Positions 18,517 through 26,636 of a stretch of 64,000 nt of DNA are shown piece by piece (within the stretch, counting starts at the first letter, position 1; each line of letters starts with the position of its first letter). The notes beneath the pieces were generated by a model. It had not been told where the DNA came from, did no database searches, and was given only the letters and a program-made list of their open reading frames with translations. The DNA lies in the NCBI RefSeq assembly GCF_027912415.1, contig NZ_CP115175.1, positions 2,604,001 to 2,668,000 of the forward strand, read 5' to 3'. Source of the stretch: Homoserinibacter sp. YIM 151385. Lineage in GTDB: Bacteria; Actinomycetota; Actinomycetes; Actinomycetales; Microbacteriaceae. The position numbers and the translations under genes are program-made.

Positions 18517-19143
18517 ATGGACGGGTCCGCCGTCACCCCGGAGCTCATCGTCCGCGCGGTGCTCGAGCTCGGCCTGCTGCTCGCCGTGCTTGCGCACCTC
18601 CTCGTCGCGACCGATCTGCGGCGGCGTCTGTACCCCCTGGGGGCGGGCGCCGTCGCGGTGCTCTGGGTGTTCGTGTTCGCCTGGGGCGCCGTGCAGGCCG
18701 TGGACCGCTGGCAGTACGACTACCCCGGCCAGCCCTCCTTCGTGCCGCTCACGCGCTTCGCGATGTACCAGGCGCAGCTGCCGGAGTCGGTGGAGGACAG
18801 CTACCTCTGGTCGGCGCGCGACGCCGGAGGCGAGGAGCTGCCGCTGAACTTCGCCGACGAGTTCGAGACCATCGGCCTGCCGCCCATGTCGACGCGCATG
18901 CGGGTGCTGCTCGACGAGGCGAGGGGCGAGGACGCGGGGGAGCGCGAGCGCGCCGCCGCCGAGCTCGACCTCTGGGCGGCGGGCGTCGCCGCGGCGCTCG
19001 AGGATCGCGGCGAGTCCGCGGCGGAGATCGGCTTCTCGCGCGTCACCGGCACGCCGGCCGCGCCCGAGGTCGAGCTCGTGCGGTCCTGGGCCGTCGTCGC
19101 GGGTGCGGCCGAGCCGCGCGAGGACGAGGCGGCGGCACCGTGA
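18517..19143 (+). CDS. Small membrane-anchored protein paired with the HTTM protein
   Basis: 208 residues. Two hydrophobic segments (about 11-30 and 41-60) are followed by a polar region that carries VPLTRFAMYQAQLPES and GLPPMSTRMR, then a helical acidic tail. I do not recognise a named family with certainty; PLTRFxMY-type motifs are seen in short partner proteins that precede HTTM genes. The stop overlaps the start of the HTTM gene (GTGA), and the gene begins 7 bases after the CHAP stop, so the two form a translationally coupled pair. Function unknown. Confidence 0.65.
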   Translation: MDGSAVTPELIVRAVLELGLLLAVLAHLLVATDLRRRLYPLGAGAVAVLWVFVFAWGAVQAVDRWQYDYPGQPSFVPLTRFAMYQAQLPESVEDSYLWSARDAGGEELPLNFADEFETIGLPPMSTRMRVLLDEARGEDAGERERAAAELDLWAAGVAAALEDRGESAAEIGFSRVTGTPAAPEVELVRSWAVVAGAAEPREDEAAAP

Positions 19144-20132
19144 TCGCCCGCCTCCGCGCCGCCCTCGGCGCCATCCGACTCCACGAGTCCGCGACCGCCG
19201 AGTCGCTCGCGGCCGGCCGCATCCTCGTGCTCGCGATCTGGATCGTGTTCCTCGCGCAGGATCCCGTCTTCTCGCTGCTGCACCTGCCGATCGAGCTGTT
19301 CCAGCCCTACGGGGTGTTCCGGCTCGCGCCGGACGGCGTCTGGGCGGCGCTGCTCACGCCGGCCGGGCTCTGGTCGCTCAAGGGCGGCGCGATCGCGCTC
19401 GCGGCCTGGGCGCTGCTCGGCCTCCGCGGCGCCCGCGGCGCGGCCCTCGCGCTCGTCGCCGTCGGGCTGCTCTACCTCGAGGTGAAGAAGGGCTTCGGCG
19501 GGCACTGGGATCACCGCGAGCTCACCCTCGTCTACGTCACGGGCGTGCTCGCGCTCACGCCGGCCTGGGATGCGCTCGCCCTCCGGCGGGGGCCCGCGCC
19601 GGCCCGACGAGCCGGCGCCCACCGGGCGGGGCTCCTCGCGGTCTCGCTCGTCGTCGTCATCCAGTACCTCTTCATCGGCATCGCGCGCCTCGCCATCGGC
19701 GCCCCGGGCGTGTTCCTCGGGGGCACGCTCCAGAACTGGATCGAGAACCGCAACCTCCGCCCGAATCCCTACGGCTTCGACCTCGGCACGCTGTTCCTCG
19801 ACCCGGTCTGGGCGGTGCCCCTCGACCTGCTCTTCCTCGGCGGCACGCTGCTCGAGGTGGGCGCCGTGCTCGTGCTCTTCCTGCGGCCGGGCTGGCTCAA
19901 GCTCGCGCTCGTGGTCGGCTTCCTCGTCTTCCACCTGTCGATCTTCGTGCTCATGAACGTGTCCTTCGCCGAGAACATGGTGCTCGTCCTCCTCTTCTTC
20001 GACCTCGCGGCGCCGCTGCGGGCGATCCGGCGCGCCCGGGCGATCGAGCGGCCCGCCGACCCGGTGCGGCCCGAGCCCGAGCCCGCCGGGCGCCGCGGCG
20101 CGCTCGCGGCCTGGTTCGCGGGGCCCTCGTGA
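19140..20132 (+). CDS. HTTM-like polytopic membrane protein
   Basis: 330 residues with about seven to eight helices. The loop KKGFGGHWDHRELTLVYVTG matches the conserved His/Asp-rich loop of HTTM proteins, bacterial relatives of the vitamin-K-dependent gamma-glutamyl carboxylase membrane domain. QNWIENRNLRPNPYGFD and a C-terminal FAENMVLVLLFFDLA follow. The soluble carboxylase part is absent, and biochemical roles of standalone HTTM proteins are unknown. GTG at 19140 overlaps the partner gene stop, and its own stop overlaps the next acyltransferase start, so three genes are coupled in series. Confidence 0.75.
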   Translation: MIARLRAALGAIRLHESATAESLAAGRILVLAIWIVFLAQDPVFSLLHLPIELFQPYGVFRLAPDGVWAALLTPAGLWSLKGGAIALAAWALLGLRGARGAALALVAVGLLYLEVKKGFGGHWDHRELTLVYVTGVLALTPAWDALALRRGPAPARRAGAHRAGLLAVSLVVVIQYLFIGIARLAIGAPGVFLGGTLQNWIENRNLRPNPYGFDLGTLFLDPVWAVPLDLLFLGGTLLEVGAVLVLFLRPGWLKLALVVGFLVFHLSIFVLMNVSFAENMVLVLLFFDLAAPLRAIRRARAIERPADPVRPEPEPAGRRGALAAWFAGPS

Positions 20133-22276
20133 GCGGCGCGAGCGCGACGGCGCCCGTCTCGGGTCGCGAGCTGCGGCCCGAGATCCAGGCGCTCCGGGCG
20201 GCGGCCGTGCTCGGCGTCGTCGTCTTCCACCTCTGGCCCGCGCGCCTCCCGGGCGGCTACGCGGGCGTCGACGTGTTCTTCGCCATCTCCGGCTTCCTCA
20301 TCACGGCGCACCTGCTGCGCGAGCTCGAGGCGAGCGGCCGGATCTCCCTGAGCCGCTTCTACGCGCGCCGCATCCGGCGACTCCTCCCCGCCGCCATGCT
20401 CGTGCTCGCCGTGAGCCTCGTCGGCGTGCTCGCGCTGAGCCCGGAGGGCCAGCGCCGGGATTTCGCGATCGAGATCGGCGCGAGCGCGGTCTACGTCGTG
20501 AACTGGGTGCTCGCGGCGAACGCGGTGGACTACTTCGCGGTCGAGCAGGACGCCTCGCCCGTGCAGCACTACTGGTCGCTCTCGGTCGAGGAGCAGTTCT
20601 ACCTGGTCTGGCCGGTGCTGCTCGTGCTCGCGACCCTGCTCGCCGGCGCGGCCCTGCGCCGCCGCCGCGCCGCCTGGGCCATCGCGATCGGCCTCGTCGC
20701 GGTGGGCGGGCTCGTCGCCTCGGTCCTCATGACGGAGGCCTCCCCGAGCTTCGCCTACTTCGCGACGCCGACCCACGCCTGGGAGTTCGCGCTCGGCGGG
20801 CTGCTCGCGCTCGCGGGCGGACGCGTGCTCGGCCGCGCCGGGCCACGGCTGCGCGGCGTGCTCTCCTGGATCGGGCTCGCCGCGATCCTCGCCGCCTTCC
20901 TGCTCTTCACGGGCGAGACGCCCTTCCCGGGCTGGGTCGCGCTGCTGCCGGTCGGCGGCGCCGTGCTCGTCATCGCGGCCGGGGCGCCCGACTCGCGGCT
21001 CGCGCCGACACGGCTCATGCGCCTGCGCCCCGTCGCGTTCCTCGGCGACGTCTCGTACTCGCTCTACCTCTGGCACTGGCCGCTGATCGTCTTCGCGCCC
21101 GCGCTGCTCGGCCGCGAGCCCGGCCTGCTCGAGAAGCTCGGCCTCCTGCTCGCCTCCGTGCTGCTCGCCTGGCTCACGCGCGTGGCGGTCGAGCGGCCGG
21201 TCATCCGCGGTCGCGTCTGGTCGCTGCGCCGCATGAGCTTCGGGCTCGCGGCCGTCACCTCGCTCGCGCTCCTCGCGGGCTGCGTCGCGGTCGTCTCGGA
21301 CGTCGATCGCCGCGCCGCCGCGGCGCAGGCGCAACTCGAGGAGGAGCTCGAGGCGGCCGCGACCCCGACGCCGAGCGCCGACCACGAGGCGCCGCCGCGC
21401 TCCTGTCTCGGCGCCGCCGCGCTGCCCGCGCCCGAGGACTGCGAGTACCGGCTCGCGGTCGACCCCGCGATCGGCGCCGATCCCGACGGCCTGGTCCTGC
21501 CGCCCCTCGACGGGGGCGACGTGGCGGGCGCCGCGCCCGTGGTGCACGAGTGCGAGGAGCTCGGCGATCAGGAGACGCGCTGCACGATCGGCAGCACCGA
21601 GCCGGATGCCGTGCTCGCGGTCGTCGGCGACTCGCACGCCGAGATGTACCTGCCCGCGCTCACGGGCCTGCTCGCGGAGCGGAACTGGCAGATCCGCAGC
21701 TACACGAAGCGCTCCTGCCCCGCCATCGACGCGGGCTGGACGGCGCCCGACGACGTGACCTACAAGGAGAACTCGCCCGCCTGCCGCGACTGGCGCGACG
21801 AGGTGCTCGGGCTCGTCGCCGCCGACGAGGAGATCGGCGCCGTCGCGGTCGCGAGCTACACGCGCCGCTGGGGCAAGACGGCCGATGCCGCCGACCGGCG
21901 GGCGCTCGTCGACGCGCTCGCGGACACCTGGGGCGGCCTCGCGGCCGCCGGCAAGGGCGTCGTCGTGCTCGGCGACGCCCCCGTCACGGCGACCGGCCGC
22001 GTGCAGCGCTGCATCGCGGAGGGCGACCCCGCCGACGACTGCTCGCTCGCGCGCGCGGCGGCGCTCGCAGCCGACCCGGCGCTTGAGTCCGTCGCCGGGC
22101 TCCAGGCCGACCGCGTGCTCGCCTTCGACCCCGCGGACGGCTTCTGCGACGCCGCGCGCTGCTACGTCGTCGCGGGCGGGCTCGTCGCCTACCTCGACTC
22201 GCACCACCTCACCGAGGCGTACGCGCGGACCCTCGCGCCGCTCCTCGCGCCGCTCGTCGACGAGGCGATGGCATAG
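20129..22276 (+). CDS. Membrane O-acyltransferase with C-terminal SGNH domain, copy 2
   Basis: 715 residues, the same architecture as the protein at 12313-14415: acyltransferase-3 membrane domain (about 13-400) with [36 protein letters not shown] and LYLWHWPLIVF. It is followed by a coiled linker rich in Ala/Glu and an SGNH domain with Ser502 (VVGDSHAEMY) and the D690-x-x-H693 pair (DSHHLT). Paired cysteines in the outer domain suggest disulphides. The GTG overlaps the HTTM stop. The two copies are clear paralogues and probably act on different positions of the same glycan. The TAG stop forms part of the next -10 box. Confidence 0.92.
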   Translation: MSGASATAPVSGRELRPEIQALRAAAVLGVVVFHLWPARLPGGYAGVDVFFAISGFLITAHLLRELEASGRISLSRFYARRIRRLLPAAMLVLAVSLVGVLALSPEGQRRDFAIEIGASAVYVVNWVLAANAVDYFAVEQDASPVQHYWSLSVEEQFYLVWPVLLVLATLLAGAALRRRRAAWAIAIGLVAVGGLVASVLMTEASPSFAYFATPTHAWEFALGGLLALAGGRVLGRAGPRLRGVLSWIGLAAILAAFLLFTGETPFPGWVALLPVGGAVLVIAAGAPDSRLAPTRLMRLRPVAFLGDVSYSLYLWHWPLIVFAPALLGREPGLLEKLGLLLASVLLAWLTRVAVERPVIRGRVWSLRRMSFGLAAVTSLALLAGCVAVVSDVDRRAAAAQAQLEEELEAAATPTPSADHEAPPRSCLGAAALPAPEDCEYRLAVDPAIGADPDGLVLPPLDGGDVAGAAPVVHECEELGDQETRCTIGSTEPDAVLAVVGDSHAEMYLPALTGLLAERNWQIRSYTKRSCPAIDAGWTAPDDVTYKENSPACRDWRDEVLGLVAADEEIGAVAVASYTRRWGKTADAADRRALVDALADTWGGLAAAGKGVVVLGDAPVTATGRVQRCIAEGDPADDCSLARAAALAADPALESVAGLQADRVLAFDPADGFCDAARCYVVAGGLVAYLDSHHLTEAYARTLAPLLAPLVDEAMA

Positions 22277-22279
22277 AAT
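22274..22279 (+). promoter_or_regulatory. -10 box TAGAAT overlapping the acyltransferase stop codon
   Basis: Stop TAG plus AAT gives TAGAAT. It would start a transcript near 22286 with a leader of about 40 bases carrying CTGGAG before the TTG at 22328. Confidence 0.5.
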
Positions 22280-22327
22280 CCCCAGGGCCGGCATTCCGGT
22301 CCTCCCGCCACCTGGAGCACCGACGAC

Positions 22328-23305
22328 TTGAAGCGACTCTCGCCCCGCGCCCGCAAGGTCCTGCGGTACTCCGTGACCGCGATCGTCATCGTGGTGGTCG
22401 GGATCCTCTTCGGCCGCGCGCTCGCCGAGAACTGGGCGCAGGTGCAGGAGGCGCGCCTCCGCTTCTCCTGGCTCATGGTGCTCGCCGTGCTCGCCTTCGC
22501 GGTCGCGGTGCCGCTCTCGGGCCTGCTCTGGGGCTCGATCGTGAACCGGCTCTCGCCCGGCCCCCGCGCGCACGTCGGCGAATCGATCGCGGTGCACTGC
22601 GCCTCCTGGCTGCTGAAGTACATCCCCGGCCAGGTCGGCTCGCTCGTCAACAAGGTGCTCTGGGGGCAGCGCAAGGGGCTCGGCCGCACGCTCGTCGGCA
22701 TCACCTTCATCTACGAGAACGTCTTCATGGTGCTCGCGGCGATCGTGCCGAGCGTCGTGATCCTCATGGTGAGCCTCGGCGCCGAGATCATCGGGGCGAA
22801 CATCGGCACGCTCATCCTGCCGCTCGTCGCGATCGTGCCGCTGCTGCTCATCTCGAACCGCTGGGTGTTCCGCCGCCTCCTCGCGCCCGTCGCGCGCCGA
22901 GCCTTCAAGCAGGAGCTGCCGCCGGAGTACTTCCTCACGACCCCGCAGACCCTCCGGTACCAGCTGCTCTTCGTCGGACCCCGCCTGCTCAACGGCCTCG
23001 GCTTCGTCCTCGTCGTCGCCTCGATCACGGACGTCGAGCCGGGCGCCTGGATCCCGCTCGCGGCCGCCTACATGCTCGCCGGCGCGGCTGGGATCCTCGC
23101 GATCCTCGTGCCGAGCGGGCTCGGGGTCCGCGAGGCCGTCATCGTGCTCTTCGCGGCGCAGTACATGCCGCTCGCCCAGGCGATCGTCGCCTCGCTGCTC
23201 GCCCGCCTGCTGTCCACCATCGCGGACGCCGTCGTCGCGCTCGTCTACGTCGCGCTCCGCCACACCATGCCCAGAGATCCGCTCGAGGAGAAGGCACCCG
23301 CATGA
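22328..23305 (+). CDS. LPG-synthase-TM (flippase-like) membrane protein
   Basis: 325 residues with about seven to eight helices. KYIPGQVGSLVNKVLWGQRKG and PSGLGVREAVIVLFAA match the conserved segments of the lysylphosphatidylglycerol synthase TM / UPF0104 family, whose members in polysaccharide loci are proposed to move lipid-linked sugars across the membrane. It begins with TTG at 22328 after CTGGAG. The stop overlaps the pyruvyl transferase start (ATGA). The pairing suggests it handles a pyruvylated lipid-linked intermediate, which is inference. Confidence 0.85.
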   Translation: MKRLSPRARKVLRYSVTAIVIVVVGILFGRALAENWAQVQEARLRFSWLMVLAVLAFAVAVPLSGLLWGSIVNRLSPGPRAHVGESIAVHCASWLLKYIPGQVGSLVNKVLWGQRKGLGRTLVGITFIYENVFMVLAAIVPSVVILMVSLGAEIIGANIGTLILPLVAIVPLLLISNRWVFRRLLAPVARRAFKQELPPEYFLTTPQTLRYQLLFVGPRLLNGLGFVLVVASITDVEPGAWIPLAAAYMLAGAAGILAILVPSGLGVREAVIVLFAAQYMPLAQAIVASLLARLLSTIADAVVALVYVALRHTMPRDPLEEKAPA

Positions 23306-24540
23306 CCAAGACCCCGCACATCACCGTGATCGGCTCCGCCCTGTCGGGCAACAAGGGAGCCTCGGCGATGCTCGAGAGCTCCATCCAGACGCTCGGCGAG
23401 CGCCTCCCCGGCGTCCGCTTCACGCTGCTGAGCATGTACCCGGGCGAGGACCGCAAGCAGAACAGGTACCCCAACCTGGAGATCGTCGCGGCGAACCCGA
23501 AGCAGCTCGGCATCACGATCAACTCGCTCGCGCTGCTCTACCGCATCCTGCCGCCGCTTCGCCCCCTGCTGCGCCGCAGCTCGAAGGCGATCAGGGCGCT
23601 CGCCTCGAGCCAGGCGCTGCTCGACCAGGGCGGCATCACCTTCACGGACGGCCGCGAGAAGTTCCTGCTCTACAACGTCGCCTCGATCCTGCCCGCGATC
23701 AACGTCGGCACGCCCGTCTTCAAGTGCGCCCAGGCGGTCGGGCCGTTCACGAACCCCGTCAACCGCCGGGCGGCGAAGGCCTTCCTCCCGAAGGCCTCGA
23801 CGCTCGTGACGCGCGGCAGCATCACGCACGGCTTCGCGGAGAAGCTGGGGCTCAAGAACCTCTACGCCGGCGCCGACTACGCCTTCTCGCTCGAGCTCGA
23901 CGGCACCGAGGAGGCGGCCGCGGCGAAGCACTTCGAGCTGGGCTTCTTCGAGGGCGAGGAGGACGTCGTCGGCCTGTCGCCGAGCGTCGTCCTGCAGAAG
24001 AAGGTCGACGAGCGCGGCGGCGACTACACCGGCCAGATGGTCGCCTTCATCGACGCCATGACGGCGGCCGGCCGCAAGGTGCTCCTCGTGCCGCACAGCG
24101 TGCGCACCGGCACCGACAAGACGCACAACAACGACCTCCCGCTCTGCCGCGAGATCTTCCGCCGCGCCGCCGACAAGAGCCAGGTGCTCTTCCTCGACCG
24201 CGAGCTCGACTCGCAGGTGCTGCGCTATCTCATCGGCCGCTGCGACCTCTTCGTCGCGAGCCGCTTCCACGCCATGGTCTCCTCGCTCGCCATGTCGGTG
24301 CCGACCCTCGTGATCGGCTGGAGCCACAAGTACAAGGAGGTCCTGGAGATGTTCGAGCTCGAGGACCGCGCCTTCGGCCACGACAAGCTCGAGCCGGCCT
24401 ACCTCCTCGAGCGCTTCGAGGAGCTCGCGGCCGAGCGGGAGGCGGATGCGGCGAAGCTCGCGGCGCACCTGCCCGAGGTCAAGGCCCGCTCGCTCGCGCA
24501 GGCCGACCTGATCGCGGAGCTCGTGAGGTCCCGCCTCTGA
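23302..24540 (+). CDS. Polysaccharide pyruvyl transferase family protein
   Basis: 412 residues. It has the family start ITVIGSALSGNKGASAMLES, QGGITFTDGR, SPSVVLQKK and the C-terminal SRFHAMVSSLAMSVPTLVIG with His323, followed by GWSHKYKEVL. These enzymes add ketal-linked pyruvate from phosphoenolpyruvate to sugars of surface polymers. The ATG overlaps the flippase-like gene stop by 4 bases. Downstream is a convergent GT2 gene 34 bases away. Confidence 0.9.
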   Translation: MTKTPHITVIGSALSGNKGASAMLESSIQTLGERLPGVRFTLLSMYPGEDRKQNRYPNLEIVAANPKQLGITINSLALLYRILPPLRPLLRRSSKAIRALASSQALLDQGGITFTDGREKFLLYNVASILPAINVGTPVFKCAQAVGPFTNPVNRRAAKAFLPKASTLVTRGSITHGFAEKLGLKNLYAGADYAFSLELDGTEEAAAAKHFELGFFEGEEDVVGLSPSVVLQKKVDERGGDYTGQMVAFIDAMTAAGRKVLLVPHSVRTGTDKTHNNDLPLCREIFRRAADKSQVLFLDRELDSQVLRYLIGRCDLFVASRFHAMVSSLAMSVPTLVIGWSHKYKEVLEMFELEDRAFGHDKLEPAYLLERFEELAAEREADAAKLAAHLPEVKARSLAQADLIAELVRSRL

Positions 24541-24574
24541 GCTCCTCGTCCGCCCGTCGCGACCGGCGGCTCGC

Positions 24575-25459
24575 CTAGAGCGGGCCGCGGTCGTGGCGGC
24601 GGCGGCCGCGCAGCTCCCAGGCGAGCCGCAGGCGCAGGCCGGCCCTGATCGCGAGCCGCACGGGCGCGAGCCACCATTCGGGATGCTTGCGCGCGATGTA
24701 GCGGTAGGCGCTCTCGTGGTGCGCGCGCAGCGTGCGGCCGGGGCTCTTGCGCGCCGTCGTCGCGCCGATGTGGACGACCCGCGCCGAGGGCACGTAGAGG
24801 TTCACCCAGCCGGCCTCGCCGAGCTTGCGACCGAGATCCACATCCTCGAAGTACATGAAGTAGCTGTCGTCGAACCCGCCGACGGCGTCGTAGGCCTCGC
24901 GCCGGATGAGGAGGCAGGCGCCCGAGAGCCAGCCGGTCGGCACCTGCTCGCCGCGGGCGACGACGTCGTCCTGCCGGTAGCGGGCCGTCCAGGGGTTGCC
25001 CCGCCAGAGGTTGGCGAAGAGGGCATGGCCGATGCCGGTGCGGAAGGAGGGCAGCTCGCGCGCCGAGGGGTAGGGCGTGCCGGCCTCGTCGACGATGAGC
25101 GGGCCGGCCGAGCCGACCCGCTCGCCCGCCTCGGCGGCGTCGACCAGCCGGTCGAGGCTGCCGGGGCCGAAGCGGCTGTCGGGATTGACGACCATGATCC
25201 AGGCGGCGTCGCCCGCGTGCGCCGCGACCGCCGCGTTGACGGCGCCGCCGTAGCCGAGGTTCGCGCCGTTCTCCTGCACCACGACCTCGGGGAAGTCGGC
25301 GCGCGTGCGCTCGATCGAGCCGTCGGTCGAGCCGTTGTCCGAGACGACGACGCGCACGGGGCCCGCCCCGGCCTCGGGGATGCCGGCCAGCAGGCCAGGG
25401 AGCACGTCGCCCGAGGAGTAGCTGACGGTGACGACGAGCACCTCGCCGCGCCCGCTCAT
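24575..25459 (-). CDS. GT2 glycosyltransferase, rhamnosyltransferase-like
   Basis: 294 residues, GT-A fold. VVTVSYSSGDVLPGLL starts the nucleotide domain, SDNGSTDGSIE follows, the metal site is VNPDSRFG, and FDDSYFMYFEDVDLGRKLGEAGW is the acceptor/catalytic ED motif typical of WbbL-type rhamnosyltransferases. The donor could be dTDP-rhamnose, but this is context-based. The ATG at 25459 overlaps the stop of the GT4 gene upstream (ATGA). C-terminal residues after 230 are basic and may lie on the membrane. Confidence 0.87.
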   Translation of the reverse strand: MSGRGEVLVVTVSYSSGDVLPGLLAGIPEAGAGPVRVVVSDNGSTDGSIERTRADFPEVVVQENGANLGYGGAVNAAVAAHAGDAAWIMVVNPDSRFGPGSLDRLVDAAEAGERVGSAGPLIVDEAGTPYPSARELPSFRTGIGHALFANLWRGNPWTARYRQDDVVARGEQVPTGWLSGACLLIRREAYDAVGGFDDSYFMYFEDVDLGRKLGEAGWVNLYVPSARVVHIGATTARKSPGRTLRAHHESAYRYIARKHPEWWLAPVRLAIRAGLRLRLAWELRGRRRHDRGPL

Positions 25460-26589
25460 CGCGCCCCCTCCGCCGCGAGCCGGAAGGCGCGTGCGTGCGC
25501 CTCCGCGCTCGCGGCCCAGGTGAACTCCGCGGCCCGCGGCGGCCCGGCGGCGGCGAGGCGCTCGCGCAGCGCGGGGTCCTCGAGCAGACGGCGCAGTGCC
25601 CCCTCGATCTGCGCGGACCCCGTGCCCGTGTACTCGACCGCGTCGCCGCCGACCTCCGGGAGGGCGAGCTCGCGCGTCGTGAGCACGGGGGCGCCGCAGG
25701 CCATGGCCTCGAGCACGGGGAGGCCGAAGCCCTCGCCGAGGCTCGGGTAGGCGAACACCGTGGCGCCGCCGAGCAGCGGGGGCAGCTGCTCGATCGGCAG
25801 GTAGCCGAGGAGTCGGACGTCGACGTCGGCCGGCAGGGCGGCGACGAGCGCCCCCGTCTCCTCGTCCCAGCCGGGCGCGCCCGCGATGACGAGCGCGGGG
25901 CGCAGCGCCGCCGGCAGCGCGGCGACCGCCCGCACGAGGGCCGCGACGTTCTTGCGCGGCTCGACCGTGCCGAGGAAGGCGATCCACCGCTCGGGGAGCC
26001 CGAGCGACTCGCGCAGCGCGGCCGTCTCGGCGGCGCTCGGCCGGCGGAACCGCTCGAGGTCGACGCCGTGGAAGGCGACGACCTCGTGCGCGGGGCGGCG
26101 CCCGACGTGGCGGGCGACCTCCTCGGCGGTCGCGGCGCTCGGTGCGACCGCGACGGCCGCGCGGCGCACCGCGAGCCGAATCCAGGACCGGAAGAAGCGC
26201 CGCTTGAGCGGCGAGTGCAGCTCGGGGTGGGAGAAGAAGGTCGCGTCGTGCAGGGTGACGACGACGGGCACGGGGGAGCGCAGCGGCAGCGTGTAGTGCG
26301 GCGAGTGGATGACCTCGGCGCCGACGCGGCGCGCGAGGCCGGGGAGGCCGAGCTGCTCCCAGAGCAGGCGCAGCGGTCGGGCCGACCAGCGGGCTCGGAG
26401 CGCGAGGATCCGGGAGGCGGGCGCCGCCGCCCGGAGCCGCTCGCGGTCGTGCGACTGGCCCACGATCACGAGCTCGACATCGTCTCGCGCGTCGAGCTCG
26501 CCCGCGAGCTGATGCACGTACCGCCCCACCCCGCCCAGATCGCGAGGGATCGCCGTGGCGTCGAGCAGGACTCGGACTGCTTTCGTCAA
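25456..26589 (-). CDS. GT4-type glycosyltransferase
   Basis: 377 residues, GT-B fold. VLLDATAIPRDLGGVGRYVHQL is the N-terminal glycine loop, HSPHYTLPLRSPVPVVVTLHDATFF follows, and the C-terminal domain has FLGTVEPRKNVAAL and the E-x7-E donor site EGFGLPVLEAM. TTG at 26589 is preferred: it begins directly before the first strand, while the longer frame (from 26670) would run through the divergent promoter of the GT-C gene. A GATAAT box lies on the minus strand just upstream (26628-26633). It forms a two-gene operon with the GT2 gene. Confidence 0.85.
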   Translation of the reverse strand: MTKAVRVLLDATAIPRDLGGVGRYVHQLAGELDARDDVELVIVGQSHDRERLRAAAPASRILALRARWSARPLRLLWEQLGLPGLARRVGAEVIHSPHYTLPLRSPVPVVVTLHDATFFSHPELHSPLKRRFFRSWIRLAVRRAAVAVAPSAATAEEVARHVGRRPAHEVVAFHGVDLERFRRPSAAETAALRESLGLPERWIAFLGTVEPRKNVAALVRAVAALPAALRPALVIAGAPGWDEETGALVAALPADVDVRLLGYLPIEQLPPLLGGATVFAYPSLGEGFGLPVLEAMACGAPVLTTRELALPEVGGDAVEYTGTGSAQIEGALRRLLEDPALRERLAAAGPPRAAEFTWAASAEAHARAFRLAAEGAR

Positions 26590-26624
26590 CGCGGCGCCTC
26601 GAGTTCCCTGGATTTCCGAACGGC

Positions 26625-26630
26625 TACCAT
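26625..26630 (+). promoter_or_regulatory. -10 box TACCAT for the GT-C triplet (leaderless), in a 47-bp divergent gap
   Basis: TACCAT ends 6 bases before the GTG at 26637. The complementary strand of the same AT-rich block holds GATAAT (26628-26633) for the divergent GT4 gene, so the two promoters overlap back to back. Confidence 0.5.
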
Positions 26631-26636
26631 TATCGG

